A stretch of DNA of 32,737 bases from Streptosporangiaceae bacterium (GTDB taxonomy: Bacteria; Actinomycetota; Actinomycetes; Streptosporangiales; Streptosporangiaceae): positions 1 through 32,737 of the forward strand of contig JAICWX010000068.1 of the NCBI GenBank assembly GCA_025934635.1. Direction: 5' to 3'. The notes beneath the pieces were generated by a model. It was not told the origin of the DNA, did not search any database, and worked only from the letters and a program-made list of their open reading frames with translations. A program made the translations under genes and the position numbers. Positions 7,308-14,903 of this stretch are shown here, one piece after another (position 1 is the stretch's first letter; each line of letters opens with the position of its first letter).

Positions 7308-8027
7308 CTACGGCTGGAGCTCGGCGGCGGCTAGCTGTCCCTCGACGAGCCGGGCGGCGACCCTCCTGACCCGCTGGTTGGTGTTCTGGGAGTAGCGGCT
7401 GAGCAGCCCGAAGGCCTGCTCGGGCGAGACCCCGAGCTCGGCGTGGAGAACGCCCTTCGCCTGCTCGATGACGGCCCGCGATTCGAGCCCCGCGTGCAGG
7501 TTGTCCACCATCCGGCGGCATGTCCGGTACAGCGTCGCATTATGGACGGCGGCACCGCCCTGGGCGGCGACGAGCAGCGCGATGTCATGCGCGGCCCCGC
7601 GGAACACGTCCGGCTCCGGCCCGTAGAGCGCGAGGGCGCCGGCCGGGTGCCGGTCGGTGCGCAGCGGCAGCACCAGGCAGCTGGCGAACCCGGCCTCGGC
7701 GGCCGCCCGGCAGAAGGCCGGCCAGCGGCGCTCGGCCGCTGTATCGTCCACCCGGCGCGGCTCATTGTGCCGCAGTGTCTCGGCCACCGGCCCGTCACCG
7801 TCGCCGAACTGGAGACGGTGCAGCTCCTCGAGCCGCGGATCCGAGGCCGCGAAGGTCAGTGCGCCGCTGGTCAGGGCGATCGTCACGGCCGCCGCCGTAC
7901 CGCCGGGCACCAGCTCGGCCCCCAGGCCGGTCAGCCGGTGCAGCACATCGTCCGGGAGCTCGTCCGCCTCGAGCAGCTGAGCGATCTCGGCGATGCGATC
8001 AGCGAACTCCCGGGTAACGGTGATCAT
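7308..8027 (-). CDS. GAF-ANTAR transcription antitermination regulator
   Basis: 239-aa two-domain regulator. Residues about 30-170 form a GAF sensor (GGTAAAVTIALTSGALTFAA, quoted in part; SCLVLPLRTDRHPAGALALYG; IALLVAAQGG). Residues about 183-235 form an ANTAR RNA-binding three-helix domain (SRAVIEQAKGVLHAELGVSP, EQAFGLLSRYSQNTNQRVR, VAARLVEGQ). ANTAR proteins bind paired stem-loops in leader RNA and prevent termination. I chose the ATG at 8027 with AGGAG 8 nt upstream, not the 76-codon longer frame, whose extension is Pro/Arg noise. The candidate promoter GTTT-N14-GGGTAG lies only 11 nt before the ATG. The gene converges with the glycosyltransferase. Confidence 0.9.
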   Translation of the reverse strand: MITVTREFADRIAEIAQLLEADELPDDVLHRLTGLGAELVPGGTAAAVTIALTSGALTFAASDPRLEELHRLQFGDGDGPVAETLRHNEPRRVDDTAAERRWPAFCRAAAEAGFASCLVLPLRTDRHPAGALALYGPEPDVFRGAAHDIALLVAAQGGAAVHNATLYRTCRRMVDNLHAGLESRAVIEQAKGVLHAELGVSPEQAFGLLSRYSQNTNQRVRRVAARLVEGQLAAAELQP

Positions 8028-8038
8028 GGCACTGGCTC

Positions 8039-8062
8039 CTACCCATGCACCGATAACGAAAC
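8039..8062 (-). promoter_or_regulatory. candidate SigB/SigF-type promoter for GAF-ANTAR gene
   Basis: Minus strand GTTT, 14 nt spacer, GGGTAG, a close match to the stress-sigma consensus. The -10 is 11 nt from the ATG, so the mRNA would be almost leaderless, and the -10 overlaps the AGGAG ribosome site. Confidence 0.6.
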
Positions 8063-8080
8063 TCTCACCCCGCAAGCGAG

Positions 8081-8105
8081 GTTTTACCCCTCGAGAGCCG
8101 GGTAG
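8081..8105 (+). promoter_or_regulatory. candidate SigB/SigF-type promoter for hemerythrin gene
   Basis: GTTT, 15 nt spacer, GGGTAG. It points toward the hemerythrin gene, whose ATG is about 208 nt downstream, and is divergent from the ANTAR-gene promoter, so the 286-bp intergenic region carries two back-to-back stress-type elements. Confidence 0.55.
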
Positions 8106-8121
8106 CTGAGCCGGGTAGCTG
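8096..8121 (+). repeat. 13-bp tandem duplication including a -10 element
   Basis: Two perfect head-to-tail copies of AGCCGGGTAGCTG (8096-8108 and 8109-8121). This duplicates the GGGTAG of the candidate promoter. The second copy has no recognisable -35. Confidence 0.85.
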
Positions 8122-8313
8122 AGCGGCCCGGCACAGCGATTCGTGCGGGTCTGGCCCTGCAAAAAGGCCGGGGCCGGCCTGAAGTTCCCGGCACCATCGC
8201 CAGCCGGTTTCAGTCCTGGACTGCGGCCGGGGATCCTTCCCCGTGGTCGACGCACTCACCTGAGGACTCACTTGTGCGTCGTACCACGACGCCGACCAGG
8301 AACGGGGCCAGCC

Positions 8314-8820
8314 ATGGCCGACATCGTCGAGCTGATCACAGCTGACCACCGCCGGATCGAACGACTGGGCCGCACTTTGTACAACACCGCCCGCTACGGC
8401 CGCCAGCCCGGCCCCGACTGGGTGCCCGGCCATGTGTGGCAACGGCTCGCCGACTTGCTGGCCGCGCATATCCAGGCGGAGGAGGAAACCTGCTACGCGT
8501 CCGTGTCCGTGTCCGCGGCCGGACCGCGGCCGTCCGGGCCGGTGCGGGATGCGGCCGCCGACCATGAGGACATCCGGCGGCTGATCGACGAAGCATCGTC
8601 GCATCCGGTCGGTTCCGCGCCCTGGTGGCACGCGGTCAGGACCGTGCTGGCGGTCAGCACCGAGCATCACGAGCGCGAGGAACGCTACGTCCTGCCTAGC
8701 TGCGTGCTCGGCCTGGACATGAACCAGCGGAAGGAACTCGGCCGTCAGTGGTGCGCGTTCATGGCCGCCTGGAGCCGGAACGGCGCCCGCCCGGCAGGAA
8801 CCCCGCACCAGCCCGTTTGA
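8314..8820 (+). CDS. hemerythrin domain-containing protein
   Basis: 168-aa hemerythrin/HHE-type protein predicted to bind a di-iron centre in a four-helix bundle and to sense or bind O2, NO or reactive species. Seen: ITADHRRIERLGRTLY (helix A His), LLAAHIQAEEETCYA (helix B His/Glu), AAADHEDIRRLIDEA (helix C) and STEHHEREERYVLP (helix D with His/Glu). These are the four ligand-bearing HxxxE-like segments in order. ATG 8314 is preceded by AGGAACGG; the longer frame from 8143 starts in intergenic sequence. It follows a candidate stress promoter. The last codons overlap the -35 of the next promoter (8815-8838). Confidence 0.88.
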   Translation: MADIVELITADHRRIERLGRTLYNTARYGRQPGPDWVPGHVWQRLADLLAAHIQAEEETCYASVSVSAAGPRPSGPVRDAAADHEDIRRLIDEASSHPVGSAPWWHAVRTVLAVSTEHHEREERYVLPSCVLGLDMNQRKELGRQWCAFMAAWSRNGARPAGTPHQPV

Positions 8821-8838
8821 CGTTCCTGGGGCGGGTAG
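8815..8838 (+). promoter_or_regulatory. candidate SigB/SigF-type promoter for the HAD/partner-switch operon
   Basis: GTTT, 14 nt spacer, GGGTAG, with the -35 inside the final Val-stop codons of the hemerythrin gene. The -10 ends 10 nt before the HAD ATG, the same nearly leaderless geometry as at the ANTAR gene. Confidence 0.6.
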
Positions 8839-8848
8839 AAGCGCTGCC

Positions 8849-9550
8849 ATGGGCGTGAAGAAGGCCGAGAGCCGGGTGCGGGCGGCGCTGTTCGACGTGG
8901 ATGGCACCCTGGTCGATACGAACTACCTGCACGCGGTGACCTGGTGGGAGGCGTTCATCCAGGCCGGGCACGTGGTCCCGATGGCGGAGATCCACCGGGC
9001 CATCGGGATGGGCTCGGACCAGATGCTGGACAAGCTGCTTCCGGCCGGCCGCGATGCCGGCGCCGACGCCGACATCCGCACGGCCCACAGCGCCCTGTAC
9101 GCCACCTACTGGTCCCGGCTGCGGCCGCTGCCGGGCGCGGTCGACCTGCTGCGGGCGTGCAAGCGCGCCGGCCTGACCGTGGTGCTGGCCAGTTCGGCCG
9201 ACGAACCGGAGTTCAATGTCCTGCGCGCGGCCCTGGACGCCGAGGACGCGATCGACGAGGCCACGTTCGCCGGCGACGTCGAGTCCAGCAAGCCCGCCCC
9301 GGACCTGGTCGAGGTGGCCCTGGACAAGGCCGGGGTGGCGGCCGGGGAGGCGGTGTTCATCGGGGATACGGTCTGGGACGTACAGGCCTGCCAGAAGGCC
9401 GGAGTCCCGTGCATCGGCCTGCTGAGCGGCGGCGTCAGCCACGACGAGCTCACCTCGGCCGGAGCCGCCGAGACCTATCCCGGCCCCGGTGAGCTGCTCA
9501 CCGCTCTCGCCGCCAGCTTGCTGGGAGCTACGAGTGGCACTGGAACTTGA
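8849..9550 (+). CDS. HAD family phosphatase
   Basis: 233-aa haloacid dehalogenase-superfamily hydrolase (subfamily IA). Seen: motif I ALFDVDGTLVDTN with the nucleophile Asp, a helical cap (WWEAFIQAGHVVPMAEIHRA), motif II VVLASSADE, motif III Lys in VESSKPAPDLVEVAL, and motif IV VFIGDTVWDVQACQKAG. Cytosolic phosphomonoesterase, substrate unknown; relatives act on phosphoglycolate or sugar phosphates. It is the first gene of a run with the HATPase gene, which overlaps it by 17 nt, and the PP2C and STAS genes. This hints at a role in the same stress response but gives no mechanism. Confidence 0.9.
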   Translation: MGVKKAESRVRAALFDVDGTLVDTNYLHAVTWWEAFIQAGHVVPMAEIHRAIGMGSDQMLDKLLPAGRDAGADADIRTAHSALYATYWSRLRPLPGAVDLLRACKRAGLTVVLASSADEPEFNVLRAALDAEDAIDEATFAGDVESSKPAPDLVEVALDKAGVAAGEAVFIGDTVWDVQACQKAGVPCIGLLSGGVSHDELTSAGAAETYPGPGELLTALAASLLGATSGTGT

Positions 9551-9917
9551 TGAGGGGTTCGATCCCGACACGCTGCCCGCGCTGCGGGCGAACGTGCTGA
9601 TCCAGGCCTGTCGAGCCGGATTGTCCGAGAGCCGGGCCAGGGATGTAGTGCTCGCCGTCCACGAGCTAGCGGCTAACGCGATCCGCCATGGTGCGGGGGC
9701 TGGGCGGTTGCGGATCTGGACACTGGCCAGAGAATTGTGCTGCCAGGTCGACGATGGCGACCCGCCACCAGCCGGCGAACCCGCCGACCCGGCTTCGTCC
9801 TCATTGGCCAGTGGTCCCGGACACGGCTTGTGGCTTGTCCGGCAGGTGGCCGACTGGGTACATGTCACGTCCGGCCCGGGTGGCACCCGCGTGAAGATCG
9901 CCTTTACCCTGTGCTAA
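9534..9917 (+). CDS. HATPase_c anti-sigma factor / serine kinase (RsbW-like)
   Basis: 127-aa GHKL-type ATPase, the kinase/anti-sigma component of a partner-switching module. It would bind a sigma factor and phosphorylate a STAS antagonist. Seen: N-box VVLAVHELAANAIRHGAGAG, a G1-like VDDGDPPP, the G2 segment GPGHGLWLVRQVADWV and a final GTRVKIAFTL strand. GTG 9534 has GGGAG 6 nt upstream. An ATG at 9489 in the same frame would overlap the HAD gene by 62 nt and encode a low-complexity leader, so it is not preferred. It lies 74 bp upstream of the PP2C gene and is paralogous to the N-terminal half of the fusion at 12968-13816. Confidence 0.88.
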   Translation: MALELDEGFDPDTLPALRANVLIQACRAGLSESRARDVVLAVHELAANAIRHGAGAGRLRIWTLARELCCQVDDGDPPPAGEPADPASSSLASGPGHGLWLVRQVADWVHVTSGPGGTRVKIAFTLC

Positions 9918-9991
9918 CCGTCGGATCAGTGGATCCGGAGCCTTCCTTATGCTGCTGGAATCGTTCTATAGTCCGCCCAGGAGGCGTTGAC

Positions 9992-11269
9992 ATGACGGCG
10001 CAGGCTGATCCCGTCTGGACTGAGACCAGGCTCCGGGCCATCCAGTCGATCACGGACGCCACCTTGTCTCGTCTCGACGACCACGAGCAGCTCGCCGAGC
10101 TGATGGACCGGACGAGGGAGATCTTGCGGGCCGACACGGCCGCGGTGCTGCTGCTGGACTTCTCCTCCGGGCAGCTGATCGCGACGGCGGCCGCCGGGCT
10201 GGAAGAAGAGGTGCGGCAAGGCGTGCGGATTCCGGTGGGCCGGGGGTTCGCGGGCCGGATCGCCGCCGATCACCGGCCCGTCATCCTGGACCGCGTCGAT
10301 CACACCAGCGTGCTCAACCCCATCCTGCTGGCCAAGGGCATCAAGTCCATGATGGGCGTGCCGATGGTAGCCGGCGGCCGGGTGATCGGCGTGCTGCACG
10401 TCGGCTCGCTGATGCCCCGCGAGTTCACCGGCGAGGAAGTCGAACTGCTGCAGCTGGCCGCGGACCGGGCCGCGGCGGCCGTGCAGTCCATGACGGCCAC
10501 GGCTGACCGGGTCGCGGTGGAGGCACTGCAGCGCAGCCTGGTCCCCTCGGCGCTGCCGCTGGTGGCCGGGGTAGAGATGGCGGCCCGCTACGTGGCCGGC
10601 CGGGGCGTGGTGGGAGGCGACTGGTACGACGTGTTCACCCTTCCCTCGGGTGAACTGTGCGTCGTGATGGGCGACGTAGCCGGATCTGGCCTGCCCGCCG
10701 GGGTGATCATGGGACGGATGCGCAGCGCCCTTCGCGCCTACGCGCTGGAAAGCCCGGACCCGGCCGAAGTGCTGCGCCGGCTCGACCGCAAGATGCAGCA
10801 CTTCGAACCGGACGCCCTGGCCACCGTGCTGTACGCCGTCTTCGAGCCGGCCCTCGACCAGGTGCATATCAGCCTGGCCGGGCATCTGCCGCCGGTCATC
10901 GCCGTTCCCGGGCAGCCGGCGGAGCTAGCCCGCATCGCGCGAGGCATCATGATCGGCGCCGCTCCGGCCGCGGCCCGGCCGGTGACGACGTTGCCGGTGC
11001 CGCCGGGCGCGCTGCTGTGCTTCTACACCGACGGCCTGATCGAGCGGCCGGGCCAGCTGATCGATGAAGGACTTGACCGCCTTTGCCGGACGGTGGTGGC
11101 GGAGTCCCCGGAGGCTGTCTGCGCCGCGGTGATGGGCGAGATGGTCGGCAGCGAGTCGGCCCGCGATGACATAGCGCTGCTGGCGATCCGGCGTCAGGCC
11201 CGGCCGCCGGGCACTACGATCGCCTCCGTGCTGCCCGCCCGCGAGTCAGAGGTCTGCGCTGATGCCTGA
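9992..11269 (+). CDS. GAF domain PP2C (SpoIIE-type) serine phosphatase
   Basis: 425-aa sensor phosphatase that would dephosphorylate STAS antagonists and so activate a sigma factor. Residues about 20-165 form a GAF domain (TAAVLLLDFSSGQLIATAA, GRGFAGRIAADHRPVILD, MMGVPMVAGGRVIGVLHVGS). Residues about 175-410 form a SpoIIE/PP2C domain with GGDWYD (208-213), MGDVAGSG (metal Asp), HLPPVIAVPG, LLCFYTDGLIE and the final SARDDIALLAIR with the metal Asp pair. The motif usually reads GDVxGHG or GKG; here it is GSG. ATG 9992 is preceded by AGGAGG. The stop overlaps the start of the STAS gene by 8 nt, which couples phosphatase and substrate. Confidence 0.92.
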   Translation: MTAQADPVWTETRLRAIQSITDATLSRLDDHEQLAELMDRTREILRADTAAVLLLDFSSGQLIATAAAGLEEEVRQGVRIPVGRGFAGRIAADHRPVILDRVDHTSVLNPILLAKGIKSMMGVPMVAGGRVIGVLHVGSLMPREFTGEEVELLQLAADRAAAAVQSMTATADRVAVEALQRSLVPSALPLVAGVEMAARYVAGRGVVGGDWYDVFTLPSGELCVVMGDVAGSGLPAGVIMGRMRSALRAYALESPDPAEVLRRLDRKMQHFEPDALATVLYAVFEPALDQVHISLAGHLPPVIAVPGQPAELARIARGIMIGAAPAAARPVTTLPVPPGALLCFYTDGLIERPGQLIDEGLDRLCRTVVAESPEAVCAAVMGEMVGSESARDDIALLAIRRQARPPGTTIASVLPARESEVCADA

Positions 11270-11648
11270 CGCCAGGTTCCCGGTCGAGATGGTCAAGGGC
11301 GTGCCAGTCCTGGCCGGGCCCGAGGAAATCGACATCACCAACGCCGGCGAGCTCCAGACGGCCCTGCTGGAGGCGGCCAGGCATGGCCCGGGAGGTTTCG
11401 TGGTCGACCTCACGCGGACGCAGTTCTGTGATACGTCCGGGCTCCATGCCCTGGTGGGCGCACGCAAGCGGGCCGAGGCCGAAGGTAGCCAGATGCTGCT
11501 CGTCATGCCGGGCGCGGCGGTTCTCCGTATCTTCGCCATTACCGGACTCGACCAGGTGTTTCCCAGCCATGCCAGCCTCGAAGAAGCACTCGCGCAGCTA
11601 CCCGCCGCCGGCCCGTCACCAACTGATGCCGGGACCGGCGGCAGCTAG
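11262..11648 (+). CDS. STAS-domain anti-sigma factor antagonist (RsbV-like)
   Basis: 128-aa STAS protein. Seen: VEMVKGVPVLAGPEEIDITN, VVDLTRTQFCDTSGLHALV with the D-T-S-G phospho-site (Thr in the classical acceptor position), and VLRIFAITGLDQVFPSHAS. It is translationally coupled to the upstream PP2C, its likely phosphatase; the HATPase two genes upstream is its likely kinase and partner. It is a close paralogue of the STAS protein at 14904-15272 (shared PEEIDITNA, RTQFCDT, RIFAITGLDQV). Convergent with the alcohol dehydrogenase gene, 18 bp apart. Confidence 0.92.
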   Translation: MPDARFPVEMVKGVPVLAGPEEIDITNAGELQTALLEAARHGPGGFVVDLTRTQFCDTSGLHALVGARKRAEAEGSQMLLVMPGAAVLRIFAITGLDQVFPSHASLEEALAQLPAAGPSPTDAGTGGS

Positions 11649-11666
11649 CGCCGATTCCCCTGTCCC

Positions 11667-12869
11667 CTACGGACGGAGAACGACCTTGATGCAGCCGTCC
11701 TCCTTGTTCCGGAACATCTCATATCCGTCCGGGGCCTGCTCCAGCGGCAGGTGATGGGTAGCGAAGCTGGTGGTGCCGAGCGGGTCACTGCCGTCGCTGA
11801 CCAGCGGCATCAGGTCATCGATCCAGCGCTTGACGTGGGCCTGTCCCATCCGCAGCTGGATCCCGCGATCGAACATCTCCATCATCGGCATGGGGTCGGC
11901 CTCGCCGCCGTAGACGCCGCTGACCGAGACCGTCCCGCCGCGGCGGACCGCCTTGACCGCCACGTGCAGCGCGTCCAGCCGGTCCACGCCCGCGACGTCG
12001 GTGATCTTCTGCGCCAGGCGGTCCGGCAGCAGGCCGGTGGCCCGCTGCGCCACCTCGGCGAGCTTGTTGCCGGCCGCTTCCTCGTGCCCGTGCGCTTCCA
12101 TCCCGACCGCGTCGATGACGGAGTCAGGTCCGCGGCCGCCAGTCATCTCGATCAGCGTGCCGGCGGTGTCATTCGTCTCACCGGGGTCGAGGGTCTCCAC
12201 CCCGAACCGCGCCGCGGCGGCGCGGCGCTCGGGCACCGGGTCGACGCCGATGACCCGCTCGACCCCGAGGTGCTTGGCGATCCGCGCCGCGAACTGCCCG
12301 ATGGGCCCCAGGCCGAGCACGGCCAGGGTGCCGTCCTTGGGCGTGTCAGCGTAGACCACGGCCTGGTAGGCGGTGGGCAGCACGTCGGAAAGGAACAGGT
12401 ACTGTTCGTCCGGTCCGTCGGCCGGGATCTTGACCGGGCCGAACTGGGCCTGCGGCACCCGCAGGAGCTGGGCCTGGCCGCCCGGGACCGAGCCGTACAG
12501 CGACGTGTAGCCGAACAGCGCCGCCCCCTTCCCTGCCTCCCTGACCTGGGTGGTCTCGCACTGCGCGTACAGCCCGCGGCTGCACATCCAGCAGTGCCCG
12601 CAGGAGATGTTGAACGGGATGACCACCCGGTCGCCGACGGCCAGGCTGGTGATGTCCGCGCCGACCTCGGTGACCACGCCCATCGCCTCGTGCCCGAGCA
12701 CATCCCCGGCGTGCAGGTACGGCCCGAGCACCCCGTACAGATGGAGGTCAGAGCCGCAGATGGCGGTCGAGGTGACCGCGATGATCGCGTCATTGGGTTC
12801 CTGGATACGCGGGTCGGGCACGTCCGTGACCCGTACGTCCAGGTTGCCTTGCCATGTCAGTGCCCTCAT
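11667..12869 (-). CDS. zinc-dependent alcohol dehydrogenase (formaldehyde dehydrogenase-like)
   Basis: 400-aa medium-chain dehydrogenase. Seen: STAICGSDLHLYG with catalytic-zinc Cys38 and LGHEAMG with His60-Glu61; a structural zinc cluster Cys90, Cys93, Cys96, Cys104 (CGHCWMCSRGLYAQC); a Rossmann nucleotide site LAVLGLGPIGQFAARIAKHL; and VIGVDPVPERRA, where Asp suggests NAD preference. Length and the GRGPDSVIDAVGMEAHGH insertion match the glutathione-independent formaldehyde dehydrogenase-like subgroup. I chose ATG 12869 with GAGGGGAG upstream; a 19-codon longer frame lacks a ribosome site. It sits between two sigma-regulator clusters, and no substrate clue is available. Confidence 0.9.
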   Translation of the reverse strand: MRALTWQGNLDVRVTDVPDPRIQEPNDAIIAVTSTAICGSDLHLYGVLGPYLHAGDVLGHEAMGVVTEVGADITSLAVGDRVVIPFNISCGHCWMCSRGLYAQCETTQVREAGKGAALFGYTSLYGSVPGGQAQLLRVPQAQFGPVKIPADGPDEQYLFLSDVLPTAYQAVVYADTPKDGTLAVLGLGPIGQFAARIAKHLGVERVIGVDPVPERRAAAARFGVETLDPGETNDTAGTLIEMTGGRGPDSVIDAVGMEAHGHEEAAGNKLAEVAQRATGLLPDRLAQKITDVAGVDRLDALHVAVKAVRRGGTVSVSGVYGGEADPMPMMEMFDRGIQLRMGQAHVKRWIDDLMPLVSDGSDPLGTTSFATHHLPLEQAPDGYEMFRNKEDGCIKVVLRP

Positions 12870-12967
12870 AGAGCTGCTCCCCTCGGCTGCGATTCGGAGG
12901 CCGCCCCTGCCCGCGTTAGCCGGCAATCCACCTCCCGGCGCGGGATTTTGCTGTCGTCCGTCGCCGC

Positions 12968-13816
12968 TCAGCCCGGGGGGGTGAACACCCCCTTCGCATC
13001 ATCGACGCTCTCGGCCAGGGTCAACCGGCGGGGAAGGCCGGCGGCGAGCAGGCGCTGCTTGAGGCGGCCGGACAGGCCGGCCACGATCATGCTGGCATTC
13101 GGCCGCTCATCGATCCGTTGCTGAGCCGTGATCAGGGCGGCCAGGCCGCAGGAATCCCATCCGGTCAGCCCGGACAGATCCAGGATCAGGCAGGCCCGCG
13201 CACAACCGGCCGGGAGACCGTCGAATTCGCGGGTGAACTGGCGAGCCGAACCGAGGTCCAGCTGACCAGTGGCCGACAGCACGACGCAGTCGTCGCGGAG
13301 CTGCCGGGTCAGGCGGAACGGCGCGAGCGCACCAGACGGCCCGAGGGTGAAGGCCGCGGTGGCGACGGTCCCGGACGAGCTGCCGTTCAGGCTGGCCCGG
13401 TCGGCCACCTGGCGGATGACCCACAGCCCGTGGCCAGGCTCGATGCTCCAGAGCGCACGATCCCTCCGGCCGGCCTCGGCATCGCCGCCTGACCCGTGGT
13501 TGATCCCGTCGTCGGTGACTTCGCAGCGCAGCTCGGTACCGGTGTTCCAGATTCGCAGCCGGCCCCGGCCCGCGCCATGCTGGATGGCATTGGCGGCGAG
13601 TTCGTGCACGACCAGGACCAGGTCGCCGAGCCGGCCCTCGGCCAGCCCGGCCTGCGAGCCGTGCGCCGCCACGGCCGACCGCAGCGCGTACAGCGAGTCG
13701 CCGTCGAAGACCTGGTCCAGCACGGGCAGCCCGTCGCCGTCGGTTTCCGCACCCCGCAGCCCGCCGCCCAGCGAGGTGGACTCGGGCGACGGCTGGCGGC
13801 GGGCGTCACCGGTCAT
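12968..13816 (-). CDS. HATPase_c-STAS fusion protein
   Basis: 282-aa protein combining both halves of a partner switch. Residues about 30-155 are an RsbW-like HATPase (VLVVHELAANAIQHGAGRG, VTDDGINHG, EPGHGLWVIRQVADRASL). Residues about 170-275 are a STAS domain (CVVLSATGQLDLGSARQF, CLILDLSGLTGWDSCGLAAL, LAAGLPRRLTLAESV), and its phospho-site D-S-C-G keeps Ser. A kinase domain covalently joined to its usual substrate could autoregulate in cis or act as a decoy; this is inference. ATG 13816 overlaps the end of the MEDS-STAS gene by 11 nt, so the two are probably co-translated. Confidence 0.88.
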   Translation of the reverse strand: MTGDARRQPSPESTSLGGGLRGAETDGDGLPVLDQVFDGDSLYALRSAVAAHGSQAGLAEGRLGDLVLVVHELAANAIQHGAGRGRLRIWNTGTELRCEVTDDGINHGSGGDAEAGRRDRALWSIEPGHGLWVIRQVADRASLNGSSSGTVATAAFTLGPSGALAPFRLTRQLRDDCVVLSATGQLDLGSARQFTREFDGLPAGCARACLILDLSGLTGWDSCGLAALITAQQRIDERPNASMIVAGLSGRLKQRLLAAGLPRRLTLAESVDDAKGVFTPPG

Positions 13817-14672
13817 CCACGATCACCACGCTGACTCCCGGGATGTCCGTCGCTCCGAGCAGCACGAACCTGGCCGCGATCCCGTCGCGGCACTGCAAGA
13901 TGACCGGACGGGTCTGCGCCGCGCCGCGCGCGGCGTCCAGGATCATCCGGGCACAGGACGCGTCGATGAAGGCCAGCTTCGCCATGTTGACCGTGATATC
14001 ACCCTCGAGCCGGATCGCCTCCGCCAGCGCCAGCGCGAGCGCCTCGGAGTTCCCATGGTCGATCTCGCCCGCCAGGCGGATTCCGGGCGGAGCGTACTGA
14101 CGGCAGATCCGCAGCACGGCGTCGGCGTGGTACGTCGCCGCCGCCACCGAACGGGTGTGAAACGAAGCCACCGTAGCCAGCGTAACCGGATCGAATTCCT
14201 CCCGGTCGTACTGGCAGAGCACCGACACCGCCGTATCGGCTACCGCCAGCGCGATCTCCTTCTCGAAATCCGGCAGCTGCTCGACCCCGGCAATCGGCCT
14301 CAGCGCCCAGCTCATGTCCACCGCCACACGCAATCCGGGGAAACCTGCCTGGCGGCAGGCCGCGATCTGATCACCCAGCCATCCGATGGCGCTGCTCGCA
14401 TCGAACGCCGCACCCGACAGCAGCTGCCCCTCAGGTTCCGACGCCAGCTGACCAGCCGCGAGCGCCGGGCCGGCCTCGATCCCGCGGCGGGACAATTCTG
14501 AGGTCACCCGGTCGGGCCCCGCTCCCGTGAGCCATACGACCTTCAGCCCGCCGGACAATCCGTCGCGCACGAACGCCGCCGTGAGGTCAAACAGCTCCTC
14601 AGGCTCGCCGAACGTCAGGCATGCATGATCGTTCAGCGTCAGATCGGTGATATGACCGGCGCTGACGGCCAC
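13806..14672 (-). CDS. MEDS-STAS sensory protein
   Basis: 288-aa protein with an N-terminal MEDS domain (HITDLTLNDHACLTFGEPEE, LSGGLKVVWLTGAGPDRV, GLRVAVDMSWALRP, EKEIALAVADTAVSVLCQYD) and a C-terminal STAS domain (GDITVNMAKLAFIDASCARM, ARFVLLGATDIPGVSVVIV). MEDS is the sensory domain named from methanogen/methylotroph DcmR proteins, and in actinobacteria it often couples to partner switches. The STAS site reads D-A-S-C, with Ala in the usual acceptor position. GTG 14672 has GGAGG 7 nt upstream; the 37-codon longer frame is Arg/Pro-rich and unlikely. It lies upstream of and overlaps the HATPase-STAS fusion. Confidence 0.88.
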   Translation of the reverse strand: MAVSAGHITDLTLNDHACLTFGEPEELFDLTAAFVRDGLSGGLKVVWLTGAGPDRVTSELSRRGIEAGPALAAGQLASEPEGQLLSGAAFDASSAIGWLGDQIAACRQAGFPGLRVAVDMSWALRPIAGVEQLPDFEKEIALAVADTAVSVLCQYDREEFDPVTLATVASFHTRSVAAATYHADAVLRICRQYAPPGIRLAGEIDHGNSEALALALAEAIRLEGDITVNMAKLAFIDASCARMILDAARGAAQTRPVILQCRDGIAARFVLLGATDIPGVSVVIVDDR

Positions 14673-14903
14673 CCTGCCACCTCCCCCGCGCGGCACCCCG
14701 CGCATCCGGGCGCGGCCGGAACCCGCGCACGGACAGCACCGTAGCCTGGGCCCCGGGCCGATGCGGCGGTTATTCGGCACCATGGTGGCAGAGAGTTCGC
14801 TTGCGGGATACTTGCTCGGCCTTGGCGGTGACAGACTGATCTATGACGGTCACCGCGCCGCACACGTGAGGTTCATGTCCCCGGGAGGAGGTGCCGCGAG
14901 CAA

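Noticed and set aside
8166..8179. GGCCGG-GG-CCGGCC palindrome upstream of hemerythrin
   Set aside because: Such short G/C palindromes are expected often at this base composition, and the 2-nt loop is too small for a hairpin.
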